A stretch of DNA of 64,000 nucleotides. It comes from Phragmites australis. Taxonomy: Eukaryota; Streptophyta; Magnoliopsida; Poales; Poaceae. The position numbers and the translations under genes are program-made. Below, piece after piece: positions 1 through 11,689 of this stretch (its first letter is position 1; the number at the start of each line of letters is the position of its first letter). Location of the stretch: positions 5,148,501 to 5,212,500 of the forward strand of contig NC_084934.1 in NCBI RefSeq assembly GCF_958298935.1. The letters are read 5' to 3'. Below the pieces are notes generated by a model, which was not told the origin of the DNA, did no database searches, and was given only the letters and a program-made list of their open reading frames with translations.

Positions 1-1368
1 GCGAGTGAAGGCTTTACGCCGATGGACTGTGCGAGGTCATGGGAAGCTATGGATCATTCACATCAATCATATGAAGAATCAAGAAGAGATGAAGTGAAGA
101 ATATATGAAAGTTGGCAACCCTCAAGGTTTGAAAGAAAGAAGTGGTACTTGAAAGTTTTCAAATGCTCAAAGTGGTTCAAACGAGTTTTATCTTTGAATT
201 TGAGTATAGGTATGCCGCACTATTAAGAGGGATGCAACGCGAGCTAATTGTCGTGTCTCAGTGCTTAAGAGTTTCTAACCAAACCCATGTGAGAGTTCTT
301 TTTAGAAATCCCGGTGTGGAAAGTGTGAAAGTGTCTGAATTGGGTTTCGGAGTGTTCCTAATTTTATCATATGTGTTTTAGGTCATGAATTCAGTTGGGA
401 TGTGTAGCCCTCTGATTAAGCTTTTCATAGAGTCCAAAATCGTTGAAATCGGACTCCAGGATCAAAAGTTATCGCCATTTTTCGGAGGTCAGTTGTGCTG
501 TTCTCGGAGACTACGGTGAAGTTCAGATACTCCGGTAGCTGGAGTGGACGGAGACTCCGGTGAAGTCCGGATACTCCGGTACTTGGAGTGGTCGGAGACT
601 CCGGGAAGTCTCCGGGGCTGTTTTCTGTGTTAAGTGACGACCGGAGACTCCGGTGTAGGCCGGATACTCCGGTAAAGTCCAGAAAAGAGCCTAACGGCTA
701 GTTCTGACACAGTTCTGACCGTTCTGACGCCGTTTTGGATTTTAGGCCGAAGACTCCGGTGTTCACCGGATACTCCGGGGTAGGTGTGTCAAAACAGTAA
801 CATCTAGTTATTTGAAGTGGGCTATTTATACCCCACTCACCCCATCCTTTGAGGCTGCTGCAAGGGGCACGAAAAGAACATCCTTTAGAGCCAAAAGAAC
901 TCCTTCCCACTCCAATCTAGTGTGTGATTTGAGAAGAAAAGAGAATTGGGTTGTGAGATTGGAAGATTGAGTGCATGTGAGCTAAAATCCAATCTTGAGC
1001 ATTTGAGTTCTCGACAAGAAGTTCTCGAAGCGTTTGTTACTCTTGGAGGTGAAGCCTCCTAGCCGACTAGGTGTCGCCGGTGAGCTTCTGTGCTTGTGGT
1101 ATATGAACAGTGTTTTTAGCCTTTTTCAATTTAAGTTTTATTGCATCTCTCGCTAGATTAGAGTAATTTTTGTCACCTTAGGATTGTAATTTTCACACTT
1201 ATTTAGGGTGATTATGCACTAATTGAGCCTAGCATATTTAGGTTTTTCACTTGTGAAAAACCCGTTAGTTTATATTCCGCTGCAAATTTAGATCAACGGT
1301 AAAAATGGGACGAATTTTTGTAAAAACGCCTATTCACCCCCACTCTAGGCGACATCATTGTCCTTTCA
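1..1368 (+). repeat. 3' part of a SIRE/Maximus-type Copia LTR
   Basis: The segment runs from the window edge to a CTTTCA end at 1361-1368, preceded by a TCTAGGCGACATC-type tail at 1344-1356. The same tail closes the LTR at 32,645-34,147. Between about 480 and 780 it carries alternating ACTCCGG and ATACTCCGG motifs, also shared with that LTR. The 5' end lies outside the window, so solo LTR, 3' LTR or fragment cannot be decided. No primer-binding site follows the end, so it is not a 5' LTR of an intact element. Short reading frames inside are not genes. Family assignment rests on the shared tail and motif, not on a database match. Confidence 0.7.
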
Positions 1369-1602
1369 CCAGCAAGTGGCGTCGAGGTATGTGAGATCGC
1401 GGGAGCCAAGGAGCGGAGGCCGAAGGGCATTTGGCACCTGGTCTGGCAGGTGGCAGCTGCGACCGATGGATGGGTGAAACCCTCCCCACCCTGACCATCA
1501 ATCGAGCCCCCGACCCCCGACCCTCGTGAGATAAAAATTGCACCCGCCTCCGCCCCCTACCGGGTGTAAAACCCGTGGGGACCCGACCCATTGCCAAGCC
1601 TA
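1369..1602 (-). mobile_element. hAT-like terminal fragment
   Basis: GC-rich sequence wedged between the LTR end and AT-rich DNA. Read on the minus strand from 1602 it begins TAGGCTTGGCAATGGGTCGG and continues with CCC/GGG-rich stretches, a composition I associate with hAT terminal sequences in plants. Only one end is visible and no partner end or target duplication was found. The other end may have been lost at the LTR junction. Assignment is tentative. Confidence 0.35.
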
Positions 1603-2618
1603 TTAGTGAGCCTACCAATATCACGAAACAGGCTAAAATGAAAATTAAATTGAATTAGATTTAAATTGAATTTTTTGGTTGAATTTAAGTTGAAAGTTTT
1701 TTCAAGAATAAATATAAACTTATGGTCCATAGGGGCATATATACAAAATTTGAACTTCAGAAGGACATGGACACATTTGCCCACAAAGTATTTGCTGGTG
1801 TACTCAATCTTATCATAATTCATGAATGGTGACAATGACATGAACCCTCACTTGATAGTACATACAAAATCCAGACATGCCTTTCATGAGGGGAGAGAGA
1901 AGGACCCAAGCATCTTGTTCTTAGGCTTCAGTACACTGTCTCTTGCACCTATCTCTTTCACATAAAGTGGTGTTCATCCACTGTCCAGAAATCTGTGTAA
2001 TCACAGCATATAAGAGGATAAAGCGTAACACATGGCAAGGAAATTATATACAGCAGTATCAATACTAAAAAAAAATATTATCTTTCAAGAACTTCACATT
2101 TTATACTCAGAAGAAAAAGAAAGTTGCATTTTTCAGCTTGGTTCTGACTTTTGAATCAGATAATAACCTGACAAGATCACCCTCAGGATACATCTGATAC
2201 AGAACCAATCGATGGGGAAATTACAAGTTTACAACCAGCAATATACAGAATGATACCAAAGAGAAGATAGACTCAGTAAAATCACCTATTCTAACAGATA
2301 CTCAAATCTCGAACATTAAAGTAGCTAACTCAAAATTCAATTAGAACAAATTCTAGATAACTCATATGTTCCTGAAAAGTAAAACTATTAAACAGAAATT
2401 CCCAGGTTTGGTGAAAATGTGAAGTACAGCAACTATAGGTAAATTTCTTCGAACACTTTCATATATACAACACCATTGAGGTAGAAAAAGGCGCTACTAG
2501 CTGTAGAGATCTCTACAAGATGTATACAGATAAGCGAAGAGCGCATTAGTTTTGCAGTTCCAGCAGATGCACAGACTCACGTCCTCAACTAAACTGGCAT
2601 TGGAGAAGATCAAAGAAA
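1603..2618. other. Gene-free stretch; probable 3' UTR of the Agenet/ENT gene near 2.5 kb
   Basis: AT-rich sequence without a convincing coding region. The part nearest 2,618 lies directly downstream of the minus-strand stop codon and is presumably 3' UTR. Nothing else is recognised here. Confidence 0.4.
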
Positions 2619-4183
2619 TCAAGAAGATAAGAGTCGCCTCAACTGAAGCAAGTGCTCCTCATTTGAGATGTTAAGCGACAGGCGCAGGTTTGTCAGGAGC
2701 GACTCTTGCTCCCATGTCAGAGGTCCCGAGACATAGAAAGCTCTAACTGTCAACTGGTATGCTTGTAGCTCCAGATCATGCACATTCATATCTAAATCAG
2801 AGCCATGCACATTGTTATTCTCCCGCCAAGATCTAGTCAGACATGCAGACATAGCATCATCAGGAAAGCAACTGCCTAGTCCAACTGATTGCTGGTCATC
2901 ATTGATAGAGTACTCCAAGCAATCCGCGCTACAACTAGCCACCGAGCACTCATTCTCTTCTCTGACATGCAAAGGTATTTGAGACGAATGAAGAACTTCA
3001 TGATCTGATTTTGTCTTAGTAAACTTATTCTTGGCAAGACCATTGTGTCTGTCACTAAAAGATCTATACAAGTGATCGCCATCGATGTCATTCCTAGCAG
3101 ATACCTTCAGAGGCAAGACTTTCTTGGTTGGCTGATGAGCTTCATATGTAGCTACTTTCCTTTTCTTGTTTGTTCTTCTAACTAAATCATTAGGTGCCAT
3201 ACTACTTCCTTCTAGTTTTCTCTTCACAATTCTAGCACTAGTTGAAGGAAAAAGATTGGCTGCCCTGTGCCTTTTAGTATTGTGACCATCCTCTTCACGG
3301 GCTTGATGATCCTGTTCCATCACAAATTTCGAGTGATGAATGGAGCGATTAGCAAGTCGGCTTGGCTTAATCAGCTCTGAGACCTGTAAAAGGGAATGAT
3401 GTCGATGAAATACTTTCTTAAAGAAAGGCAAAAGAAACTTACAGTGGTAATGAAAGTATAATACAGAGATTTCTTATGCCATATACTGAAGTCAAGCAAG
3501 TGCTCATGGTTGACAGATAACACTGATTCATCATCGGTGACCTCTTGTAGTGCAAAATTACTATAGAAAGAAATGTTCAGCCTAACATAATTGGAGGATT
3601 GGAAATCTTCAAATTTCAAGTTTCAACAAGTGTTAGTGCTTTCAGAATCGCAGGAACCAAACCTTATAAAGTAAAAAGGCTGCAGTATTTATCTCAACTT
3701 AGTCCAAGATCCAAACTCCTAATTTGGAAATGAAACATATGTATGTCATGAAGTAATTTTTTTGGTTTGAAGTTCAAACACATGCAACGGTACCATTTCA
3801 TTTAGGGAAAACTAGAACTAGAAGCATATACCTTGCAGATGTTAACTACAAAATATAAATTCTAAACAGCATCTCACCCTGTCTTTTACAGTCAACTGTT
3901 TGCTATGATAAGCATGTGGAACCCTCAAGCAAGATATGTGGAATTCCCTCAGTTGGATGCAACCCATTAGCTTGATGACGACATAGTCATTCTTCAGTAC
4001 CTCTGCAATCTTCCCAAGCCTCCATGAGTTACGATCCAAAACCTCCGCTATGTCACCAAGAACCCATCTACTTTTTCTGAGATCAACTGGTCGATGAGGC
4101 CTAACATCTTCTTTCTGCATCTTCTTAGCTGTAGGCTGATAGTCCCTATAGAACTGCAGTCTTCTACTATTTAGCTTCATCAT
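2619..4183 (-). CDS. Agenet (plant Tudor-like) and ENT domain protein
   Basis: Minus-strand split gene. Exon A (4183-3878, 102 codons) starts at a double ATG just downstream of an in-frame stop. It encodes an Agenet/Tudor-like module at about residues 38-95 (RWVLGDIAEV, NSWRLGKIAEVL, VVIKLMG). It ends at an AGG|GTGAGA donor in phase 0. The last exon (3383-2619, 254 aa) follows a TTTTACAG acceptor, also in phase 0. Its final ~55 residues form an ENT domain (AFYVSGPLTWEQESLLTNLR), preceded by a basic stretch (KRKLEG, KKRKVA) that could be a nuclear signal. A 33-codon exon (3541-3443) is also possible, between a CAAGAG acceptor and a GTAAGT donor. The product is 356 aa without it or 389 aa with it. 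Agenet domains bind methylated histone or nucleic-acid ligands and ENT domains occur in EMSY-like chromatin proteins. A nuclear chromatin role is therefore inferred. Plant relatives usually carry two Agenet repeats; only one is seen. Confidence 0.75.
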
Positions 4184-6050
4184 ATCTCACTATAAGCCTG
4201 ACCCTGCTAAGGCAGACCATTAGGAAAAGTCAAAAGAAGCACTAGCACACAGGGAAGAATATGAAAACATGAATAGATAAGAAAACAAAGACCTCGTTTG
4301 GTAAGGGCCTAAATTATCGTATTGTAGGTAAAGCGTACAAGTGGAAGATAAAGTTCGTCGTTGATAAATGTGTTGAGAGCAGAAAGTCTAAGAGACCATA
4401 CAATCATCAAACTGAAACAAGTATCCTAGTGGTATAGTGCTATGCCTAATCAGATTAGAACAAAGGGGCTACCGGTGTTTGTTGATACAATAACAATGAA
4501 GCAAGTCAGTGAGACACAAAGATATGCACACCGATTGAACAAGGAACACAGTAAAAGAACAGAAGGCACAGTCCAAGAATCTGGATGGGCAAATAAATTG
4601 ATAAAGTCCAATAAATGAAACAGCTCCTAGTTCATTGTGTCCAACATTCAAGGCTGCCAACATGAACCATGAAATGTTTGGTAAACATGATTCAAGAGCA
4701 TTCATAGCATAGTGCCATTAGAAGCAAGATTTTGTCCCCTCATTCTGAGATGCCTTCTTGAAACTACTTAGCTGACTATCTGGACTTGAACCTTCTTAAA
4801 CAACCAAGTTTGAAGTTCCTCATCTAAGCCCCACAAGCCCAGGCATAAAATTCACAGTAAGAGCTTATTGTTTTCAGGTTGTGAGCAGCAACGAAACATT
4901 CATGTGTGAGAAAAACAACTAAAATCGAGAAGCCTTAAAATAGCTGGGTCAACTACAAATTTTTATGAAATCGTAAGGAAATCAGTTCCTATATGAAGCA
5001 GTATTGGGGGGAAAAGATTCAATCCCATATCTGTTACTGGATGTTAACTGAAATTACCTAAACAAGATAACTAAAACCAACTTAGCGAAACAGCCTCTTG
5101 CTCTGATTTTTTTGCTAAGAGGCTAAGAACTAGGAACAACATCCCAAATAAGAAAGTTCTACATAGAAGAATCCCTACAAGATGGAAACCTTCGTCCTAG
5201 GAAAAGTCAAACCACCAGTAATCTGTCAGATGGAATAGGAACTTAAATGAGAGAAGAAATAAACAAAGATACAAACGAATTTTTTTCTAAAATAGATACA
5301 AAAGAGTTGGCTTGTTTGAATCTTTGATCCAAAAATGTGTGAGAATCAACTAGAAGACTTGATTTAATCCCAATCCAATCAAACTTCAACTTGGAAAGAA
5401 ATTCCAAAATAATTAACTACGAACTGTTATGACCTGCAACAAACCAAACATTGGGCCTTGCAGATCCGAGAGCACTAACAAATCACCTCAAGAACTCTCT
5501 TCGGACCTCGATTTGGAGAACCAAATCTGATGTCTAACAAGAAAAATGACAGAAAGCACCAGCAGCACAAATTGGATTCGGGACTCAGAGAACACATAGA
5601 CAGGATTTTTAATGCACATTTACAACAAAATATAAACTTTGGCGTGAAATAAATCGGAGAAACCTGCTCTAAGCACTTCTCGCCTGCAGAAAACCAACCA
5701 ACCAACTCGCCTAATCGCCTTGCCGATCCAAGAACACGTATAATAAAATCGAGTTACTTCTAATGAACCCCCCCAATTGGGCTGTTCTTCAAACCAATCT
5801 GGAAAGGATTATAGGTCAACATCCAAGAAACTCAAGGAAATAAAGAACCAAATAATTTTTTTACCACGTCGAAACACCTAAAATAGAAATAAAAAATCTT
5901 ATATGAAAGAGATTTCAGAAATTTAGAGCATCGAGGGTGACCAACCTCAGTGGAGGGAAAGATTAATCCGGCGGCTAGGAAGCAGTAGAGGAGCCTAATT
6001 TCGGGGCGAACCGTATAAGAAAACGGTGTGCTGGCTTGCTCTGTAGATTG
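4184..6050 (-). other. Intron-containing 5' leader and promoter of the Agenet/ENT gene
   Basis: No coding exon is convincing here. On the minus strand a short candidate leader exon ends at an ACTGAG|GTTGGT donor near 5945. Another candidate lies at about 5691-5672, between a TTTCTGCAG acceptor and a GCAG|GTTTCT donor. A TATAC-containing sequence near 6017-6024 could be the core promoter. An acceptor-like TTATAG lies just before the start ATG. A first Agenet repeat, expected from relatives, was searched for in all three minus frames and not found. Exon positions are eye-called and uncertain. Confidence 0.35.
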
Positions 6051-6347
6051 GTTGTTTCTTCCAGTTCTTGCTTTCGTGTTTCTTGCATTTTAGTCATGGG
6101 AATTTTGTCTTTTTGCTATTTAGTTTTAAACCTGACATGGCTTGTATAAAGAAAACATATCTGGAAAATCTAATTTCTACAACAGATTGGTCTCATGGTA
6201 ATGCTCTGGCTTCCCATGCTTATGCTAAATTGCTGTATTTAGATATTTTCTTTTTATATTTCTTTATTTTTTGTTCTTTTACCTCTAAGTTTTGGAGATA
6301 AAATTAATCAAACACTGTAGTGAATTCCCTGTACTTATTTCGAGTAA

Positions 6348-7204
6348 GGTCTGTTTGTTTTCACTGTGAATTGTGGAATACAGCTTTTATAATCTGAAGT
6401 AGAAACAAACTAGTAACTTTTGGGGTTAGAATCCTACAATTTGCTTCCTAGATTGCCATAATCCTATAATTCGATGGAGAGCAGCTTTTACAGATTGTGA
6501 AATTTAGGCAAACTAACGTGAGCATGGATTTTGATGTATTTACCTACCCATGCCATTACAATCTCAACAGCGAACTGTTTTTTTTCGTCGCTCTCCTCGA
6601 CTCGTCGCTCTCTCCCGCTGGAGACGCATCCGTGCTGACATGCCTCCACGCCTGTCGTCCCTCCCCTTTGCTCGAGGAGGAAGGCATGCTTGTTGTGTCT
6701 CTCTCCCCATCCCGCGCGCTACAACCATGCACACTGCTATCGTACGCACTGTCGTCGTGCGCGCAGCTAGCCTTCTTGCTCTACAGCGCCGTTTCCCCTC
6801 TCTGCTCTCCCTTTCCCCGTCCCGATGAGCCAAAGCCAAGGAGGCCATGCTCTATCTTCTTGGGGTCACGGCGGAGCTCTTTGCGGTCTCAGCTCAGGCA
6901 TAGAGGCGCTAGAGCTGTAGCCTACCGTGTCGGGCCTGAAGATCCCGCCACCAAAATCGCTGCCGGTGAGGTCCTTCCATCACAACCAGGCTCTCCTCTA
7001 CTCCAGGTCACCGACTGGTAGGCCCGGAGGTGACATGGCAATCCAGTTTTTAAGGGCATTTCAAAATTTTGATATGCACAAACAGTAATCCAACCCATAT
7101 AGAATCTAAGTTGTCAAACAGCCCTCAACTTTTAGACCCTAGCTTTCCACAATCCAGAATCTAAAAGCTGCTTTTTAGAATCTACAATTGAAACAAACAG
7201 ACCC
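6348..7204. mobile_element. Non-autonomous PIF/Harbinger-like element with a GC-rich insert
   Basis: The left end at 6348 reads GGTCTGTTTGTTTTCA. The right end read on the minus strand from 7204 gives GGGTCTGTTTGTTTCA. Similarity of the inverted ends continues for roughly 50 bases (both contain AGCAGCTTTTA- or ACAGCTTTTA-like blocks). TAA occurs on both sides (6345-6347 and 7205-7207), the target size of PIF/Harbinger and Tourist elements. The termini are AT-rich, but 6,590-7,020 is markedly GC-rich and open on the plus strand. This looks like a captured exon piece, ending near a GCCG|GTGAGG donor-like site. There is no transposase. Confidence 0.6.
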
Positions 7205-7392
7205 TAAAATTTGAAAGAAGCATCACTCAAAATCCTCACATACAAAATTGCTTTGATATTCATGCTCATAATTGAAAATATATTCTCTTGGGTTCATTTG
7301 AGTCAGGTTGGACTGCACTTGACAACTGGTTGAAGAATTAGGATGGGCTCCTATGGCGAGGTGGTGCAACGAGGTGGCATGGCTGCTCGGAG

Positions 7393-8253
7393 TAGGGGTG
7401 AAAGAGGAGCGGATAGTTTACAATCCGATCCGTGTGGATACAGATGTGAGTAAAGTAAGTCTTTTTAGTTATCTGTGTAGGTGTGAATGTGGATACATAT
7501 AGTTTTATATGGATATAGTATTGGAAAAATCCGACGATATGGTCTATCCCATTTTTAGATTGGATTAACCGAGACCTTCAGATTATCCGTATTTTACTGG
7601 GCTCATTGCCTCCAGCTCAGACCAATACCATATACTAGGCCCATTGACTAGTTTGTTATGTGTATGGAATATGGAATGGAGTATGGATTCTATTTGTCTA
7701 TGCAATGTAATATGAATTATGTTACTAGCTACTACCTACTATATTATGCTCATTTGATGAAATGTTGTAGTATTTCTATATGCTAGTATGCATGACTCTT
7801 GCTCGCGTGGAAAGAATAAAAATAGCTCTTAGTTTCTTTTCCTTATGATCTGCATATCTTTCTTTATATGTACTTACTTATATCTGCTTGGACTCATTTA
7901 GCCCTTCATCGCTTCTTGAACAGTGGTGGTGACTAGTGGTAGTACTCTGAGTGAGTTTTTAGCTATGCATGTGAATCTACATACTCATATAAGTTTATCC
8001 TAGTGAAGATGATGGATGGCTTCGGAATGGAGACGATACCCACACAATCCTAACACTAACAGTCATGATTGCTAGTATGCTACCTGTTGCTTGTGCGACC
8101 GTATGTGCGTGTAATATCCAACTATTTTAGTCCATTTTTGGTCCAACTCTAAAACAATCCGTATCCGTGCAATATCCACTCTGAATCGAACAAAAAAATG
8201 GATACGAATATGATAAGAGCAATCCATCTGAATCTGATCTGTATTCACCCTTA
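7393..8253. mobile_element. Non-autonomous hAT-like element with 8-bp target duplication
   Basis: The left end is TAGGGGTGAAAGAGGAGCGG. The right end read on the minus strand is TAAGGGTGAATACAGATCAG. The two agree imperfectly over about 22 bases and both go on into GGATACGGAT-like subterminal sequence. The flanks are GCTCGGAG (7385-7392) and GCTAGGAG (8254-8261), matching at 7 of 8 positions, the duplication size of the hAT superfamily. It is 861 bp long with no transposase reading frame, so it would need an autonomous helper. Confidence 0.65.
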
Positions 8254-8261
8254 GCTAGGAG

Positions 8262-8560
8262 ATTGGAGATGGATGGAATTGGTGATGGGGTGATAGAGCT
8301 GAGTGGCGTTTCAAGGGTCAGCAAGGGGCAATGTGAGGCAGTTGGGTGAGAAATCCTGCTCTAGGAGCACTGCTACCCTCCTTGATATCAGGAGTCACCT
8401 TTAAAGAAGCAATTGCAACTGCTCATGGGAGTAATGCATTGCTAGGAGTGGGGGTGGGGGGGGGGGGTAAGGAATATAATTTTTTATCAAGTAACGAAAA
8501 ATTGATTAAACTACTTCGAGAAGAGAGAAGAGGATACTAAATGGTACCAGGGTGCCAATG
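8262..8560. other. Gene-free stretch with a 12-base G run
   Basis: Short spacer between the hAT-like element and the first recognisable LINE codons. It contains an uninterrupted run of 12 G at 8456-8467. No gene is supported. Confidence 0.4.
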
Positions 8561-10050
8561 TCAATAATATCCTCCAAGGAAACAACAATACACGTTTTTT
8601 CCACATGATTGCAAATGGCAAATATAGGAAACAACACATCTTCTATCTAGAACAAGATGAATGAAAAATTGAGGGACAATCTCTGTTAAAAACATACATA
8701 ACTAAATATTATAAGGAATTATTTGGACCACCTATGAATAGTCATTTCTCCACAATAGAGTCACAAATAGACGACATCACTCAGGTGATAGAAGCCAAAA
8801 ATAACATCCTTGCAGCCCCATTCATTGAAAAGGGAATACGAAACACTATATTTCAAATGGAATGTAATAAAGCACTAGGTCCTGATGGATTCCTGGCCAA
8901 GCTCTACCAGACCTTCTGGGATATCATCAATAAAGACCTGATGAAAATGTTCCATAAAATACACTTGGGGAACCTCCCGTCCTACACAAACGACTTTTAT
9001 GCATGGAAGAAATATCCTAGAAGGGGTGGTCATTCTACATGAGACGATACACAAACTCCATAAAAAAAAAGAGTGGAGTAATACTTAAAATATACTTTGA
9101 GAAGACCTACGATAAAGTCAAATGGTCGTTCCTGTTAAAGTCCCTTTGGATGAAAGGATTCTAGCCGAAATAATGCGCATGTGTTGGAAGTTTCATTTCC
9201 AGGGGAAGTGTAGCAATGAAGCCAATGATGATACAGGTCAGTTCTTGCAAACAAAAAAAGGTCTACATCAAGGGGACCCCCTCTCTCTGATTCTGTTTAA
9301 TATTATCGTCGATATGTTAGCAGTATCGATTGAGAGGGCTAAAAATGGTGGCCAAGTCGAATGGGTTCTACCCCATTTGGTAGACATTGGGTTATCGATC
9401 CTCCAATATACCAAAGACATGATCTTATTCATGGATGATGACTTGGAAAAGACTAAGAACATGAAGCTTTTGCTCTATGCATTTTAATAGCTTTCAGGTC
9501 TAAAAATTAATTTTCATAAAATTGAATTGTTCTACTTTGGGATGGCTCAAGACAAGGTTGATCAATATGACGATATTTTTGGATGTGAAAAGGGTGAGTT
9601 GCCCCTATGCTATCTAGAAATCCCAATTCACTATTGAAAACTCAGAAATTCAGATTGGGAAGGAGTAAAAGAATGAATCAAAAAAAGATCGAGCAGTTGG
9701 AATGCCAAGTACCTAATAGTGGGTGGCAGACTGGTTCTTCTAAACTTAGTTCTTAGCAACTTACATGCTTATATGGTATCATTCTTCCTAATCCCACGTG
9801 GGGTACTAAAAAGACTTGATTATTTTCGCTCAAGATTCTACTAGCAAATTGATAGTTAGAAAAGAAGTCATGTCTAGCAAAATGGAAAGTCTTATGTAAA
9901 CCCAAAGACCTAGGTAGACTAGGGATAAATGATCTGGATATCCAAAATACCTCTCTCCTATGTAAGTTCCATCCTAGGTAGACACCGGAAGGTTCCATCC
10001 TACAAACTATACATGACAATTCTAGAAAAGACAAATGTGAAATTTAAAAA
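8561..10050 (+). pseudogene. LINE (non-LTR retrotransposon) reverse transcriptase remnant
   Basis: Plus-strand coding traces run through several frames. They include QGNNNTRFFH near 8577, a LINE-type KALGPDGFLAKLYQTFW motif in the frame 8734-9042, then GLHQGDPLSLILFNII in the frame 9122-9487. The polymerase signature that should read YADD-like is replaced by QYTKDMILF. Thumb-region sequence (SFFLIPRGVLKRLDYF) follows near 9780. Multiple stops and frameshifts make it inactive. Both ends are missing: no endonuclease domain, 3' UTR or poly(A) tail was seen. It stops against the reversed LTR near 10,050. Confidence 0.8.
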
Positions 10051-11483
10051 TGGTGCACTAAATAAGTGTGAAATGTAAATGAGTTAGAGAGTGCAAACTC
10101 AGCACAACGACTATTTCCTGTAGTATCAATGTGTTATCTCTCACCATTAGTCCATGTTGGAGTCCCTCGCAAGGTCCAAGCTCTCTATTCGGATAACTAT
10201 GCGATTTTTATCATTAGAGATCCTCACACACCAGTGGGTCTTCCACTAGGCATATCTAGATGCTCACCGCTATCTTCATTAAGGTAGTGCTTCGCCGCTC
10301 CAAAATAGGCCATTTCTCTTGCTGACAACGCTCGCAATCGCTCCACAAACTCGGTTGGAGGGTCTCACAAGACTCATCGTCACTAAGCCATCTAGGTGTA
10401 GGCAAACACTAAGAGTAACAAGTGTGGATCACTCATTTTATATAACTCTAGGCTAATCACCTAGCTAAATGCACAATAGATCTAAACTAGCACTAATCAA
10501 GTGTGTAATTACCTTAATCTTTAACTTCAACTCCAAGGTGACACAAACCCTCTCCACTATGTGTGTATGCCTTATGGTGTGAGTGAGAAATCTCAAATGA
10601 CTGGTGGATGGAGTATTTATAGATTCAACCCAAAAAACTAAACGTTGGGAAGGAATTTGCGAAATTCCTTGCCACCTTAACATGCAGTAACCCCCTTTCC
10701 AACGGTATGATATTCGACCATTGGAATATCGTGAGAACCCACCACATGATGCGATGACCTTGTTTTCTGAAGCCTGAAACCTTCTCTAAATGAAGTATGA
10801 TGCACCGTCCTATGGTCACCATATCATGCAATGACTTAACTTTTGATCTCCTTGACCTACAACATCTATGTAACAAACATACGACATTGTCTCATGGGCC
10901 ACCGTATCATATAATACCATTGCATCATACAATGAATTCATCTCCAAAGCCTAAAAAACCTTTTGCACTTGCTGTCCACAGTCATCGTATCATATGGTGC
11001 CTAACTGCGTCATGAGTTGACTAGATTTTCAAGGGGGAACTTGTCCAATTCAAACTTTCGCAAGTCTTGATCTTTGTGGCTTCTCTTTCTTAATGTCTTG
11101 GGTCTTCATTCTTGTCTATTAGGTCTAGCAAAACCTAGTGTGCATTACTTACTAGGTAAATAACCTAAAGACACTAGGTCAAGCTATCAAACCTAAACCC
11201 CTCATCATAATGTGATAAAAAATAAACATATCTACATAAGTTATGCTCTCAATACCATGATCACTTGTCTACATAATAGATCATTGTATCTTCATGAAGC
11301 TCTTTTTTTATGTTGATATTAATCCATTTAAGGTGTTTAGAACCCCAAGCTCGTCACATAGCATCTATGAGACTAAATCTTGTATACTATCAAACAATAT
11401 TGGTTCCATTGACTATATTATCATTAATCAACAAAATCACATTGACTCAATGCTAAAGTCTGTTGGAAAAATGTGCACTTTCA
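10050..11483 (-). repeat. SIRE-type Copia LTR, reversed and truncated
   Basis: Read on the minus strand it starts at 11,483 with TGAAAGTGCACATTTTTCC. It then shows a GATTTTGTTGATTAATGATA block that matches the start of the LTR at 35,088. Further in come a TATAAATA promoter-like motif near 10,615 and a GATACTACAGGA block near the 3' end that also occurs in that LTR (36,415). The terminal TCTAGGCGACATC tail is absent, so the 3' end is truncated at the LINE remnant. In place of the ACTCCGG motif its U3 part carries repeated ATCATAC/GTATGAT-type motifs. Boundaries are accurate to about 20 bases. Confidence 0.65.
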
Positions 11484-11689
11484 GATTTAATTTAATTCTG
11501 ATGATGATTAGTATAAAACTACCATATACAATTGTCTTATATGTATACAAATCCCCTAGGGTTTTTATATTCTTAGGGCATACGTTCGTGCTTGAAAAAG
11601 GAATCCATAGACGTATGAAAACTACCAGCAAGTAGCGAGTATCTCGTAAATAGGGAAGTCTATCTCTAAGAATAACAAAATCCTACTCG

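Noticed and set aside
142..381. 79-codon plus-strand frame.
   Set aside because: It begins with GTG and lies within the SIRE-type LTR; no protein-like features.
4415..4445. AGTGGTATAGTGC, resembling a tRNA A box.
   Set aside because: No B box, acceptor stem or anticodon arm at the right spacing.
6940..6975. KIAAGEV in the plus-strand frame, like the ATPase motif of MutL-type mismatch repair proteins.
   Set aside because: Only seven residues match and the flanking protein does not resemble MLH or PMS. The match spans a likely splice-donor-like site, so chance is the better explanation.
8456..8467. G12 run as a possible G-quadruplex or telomere-like feature.
   Set aside because: A single homopolymer run without spaced G tracts; no functional context.
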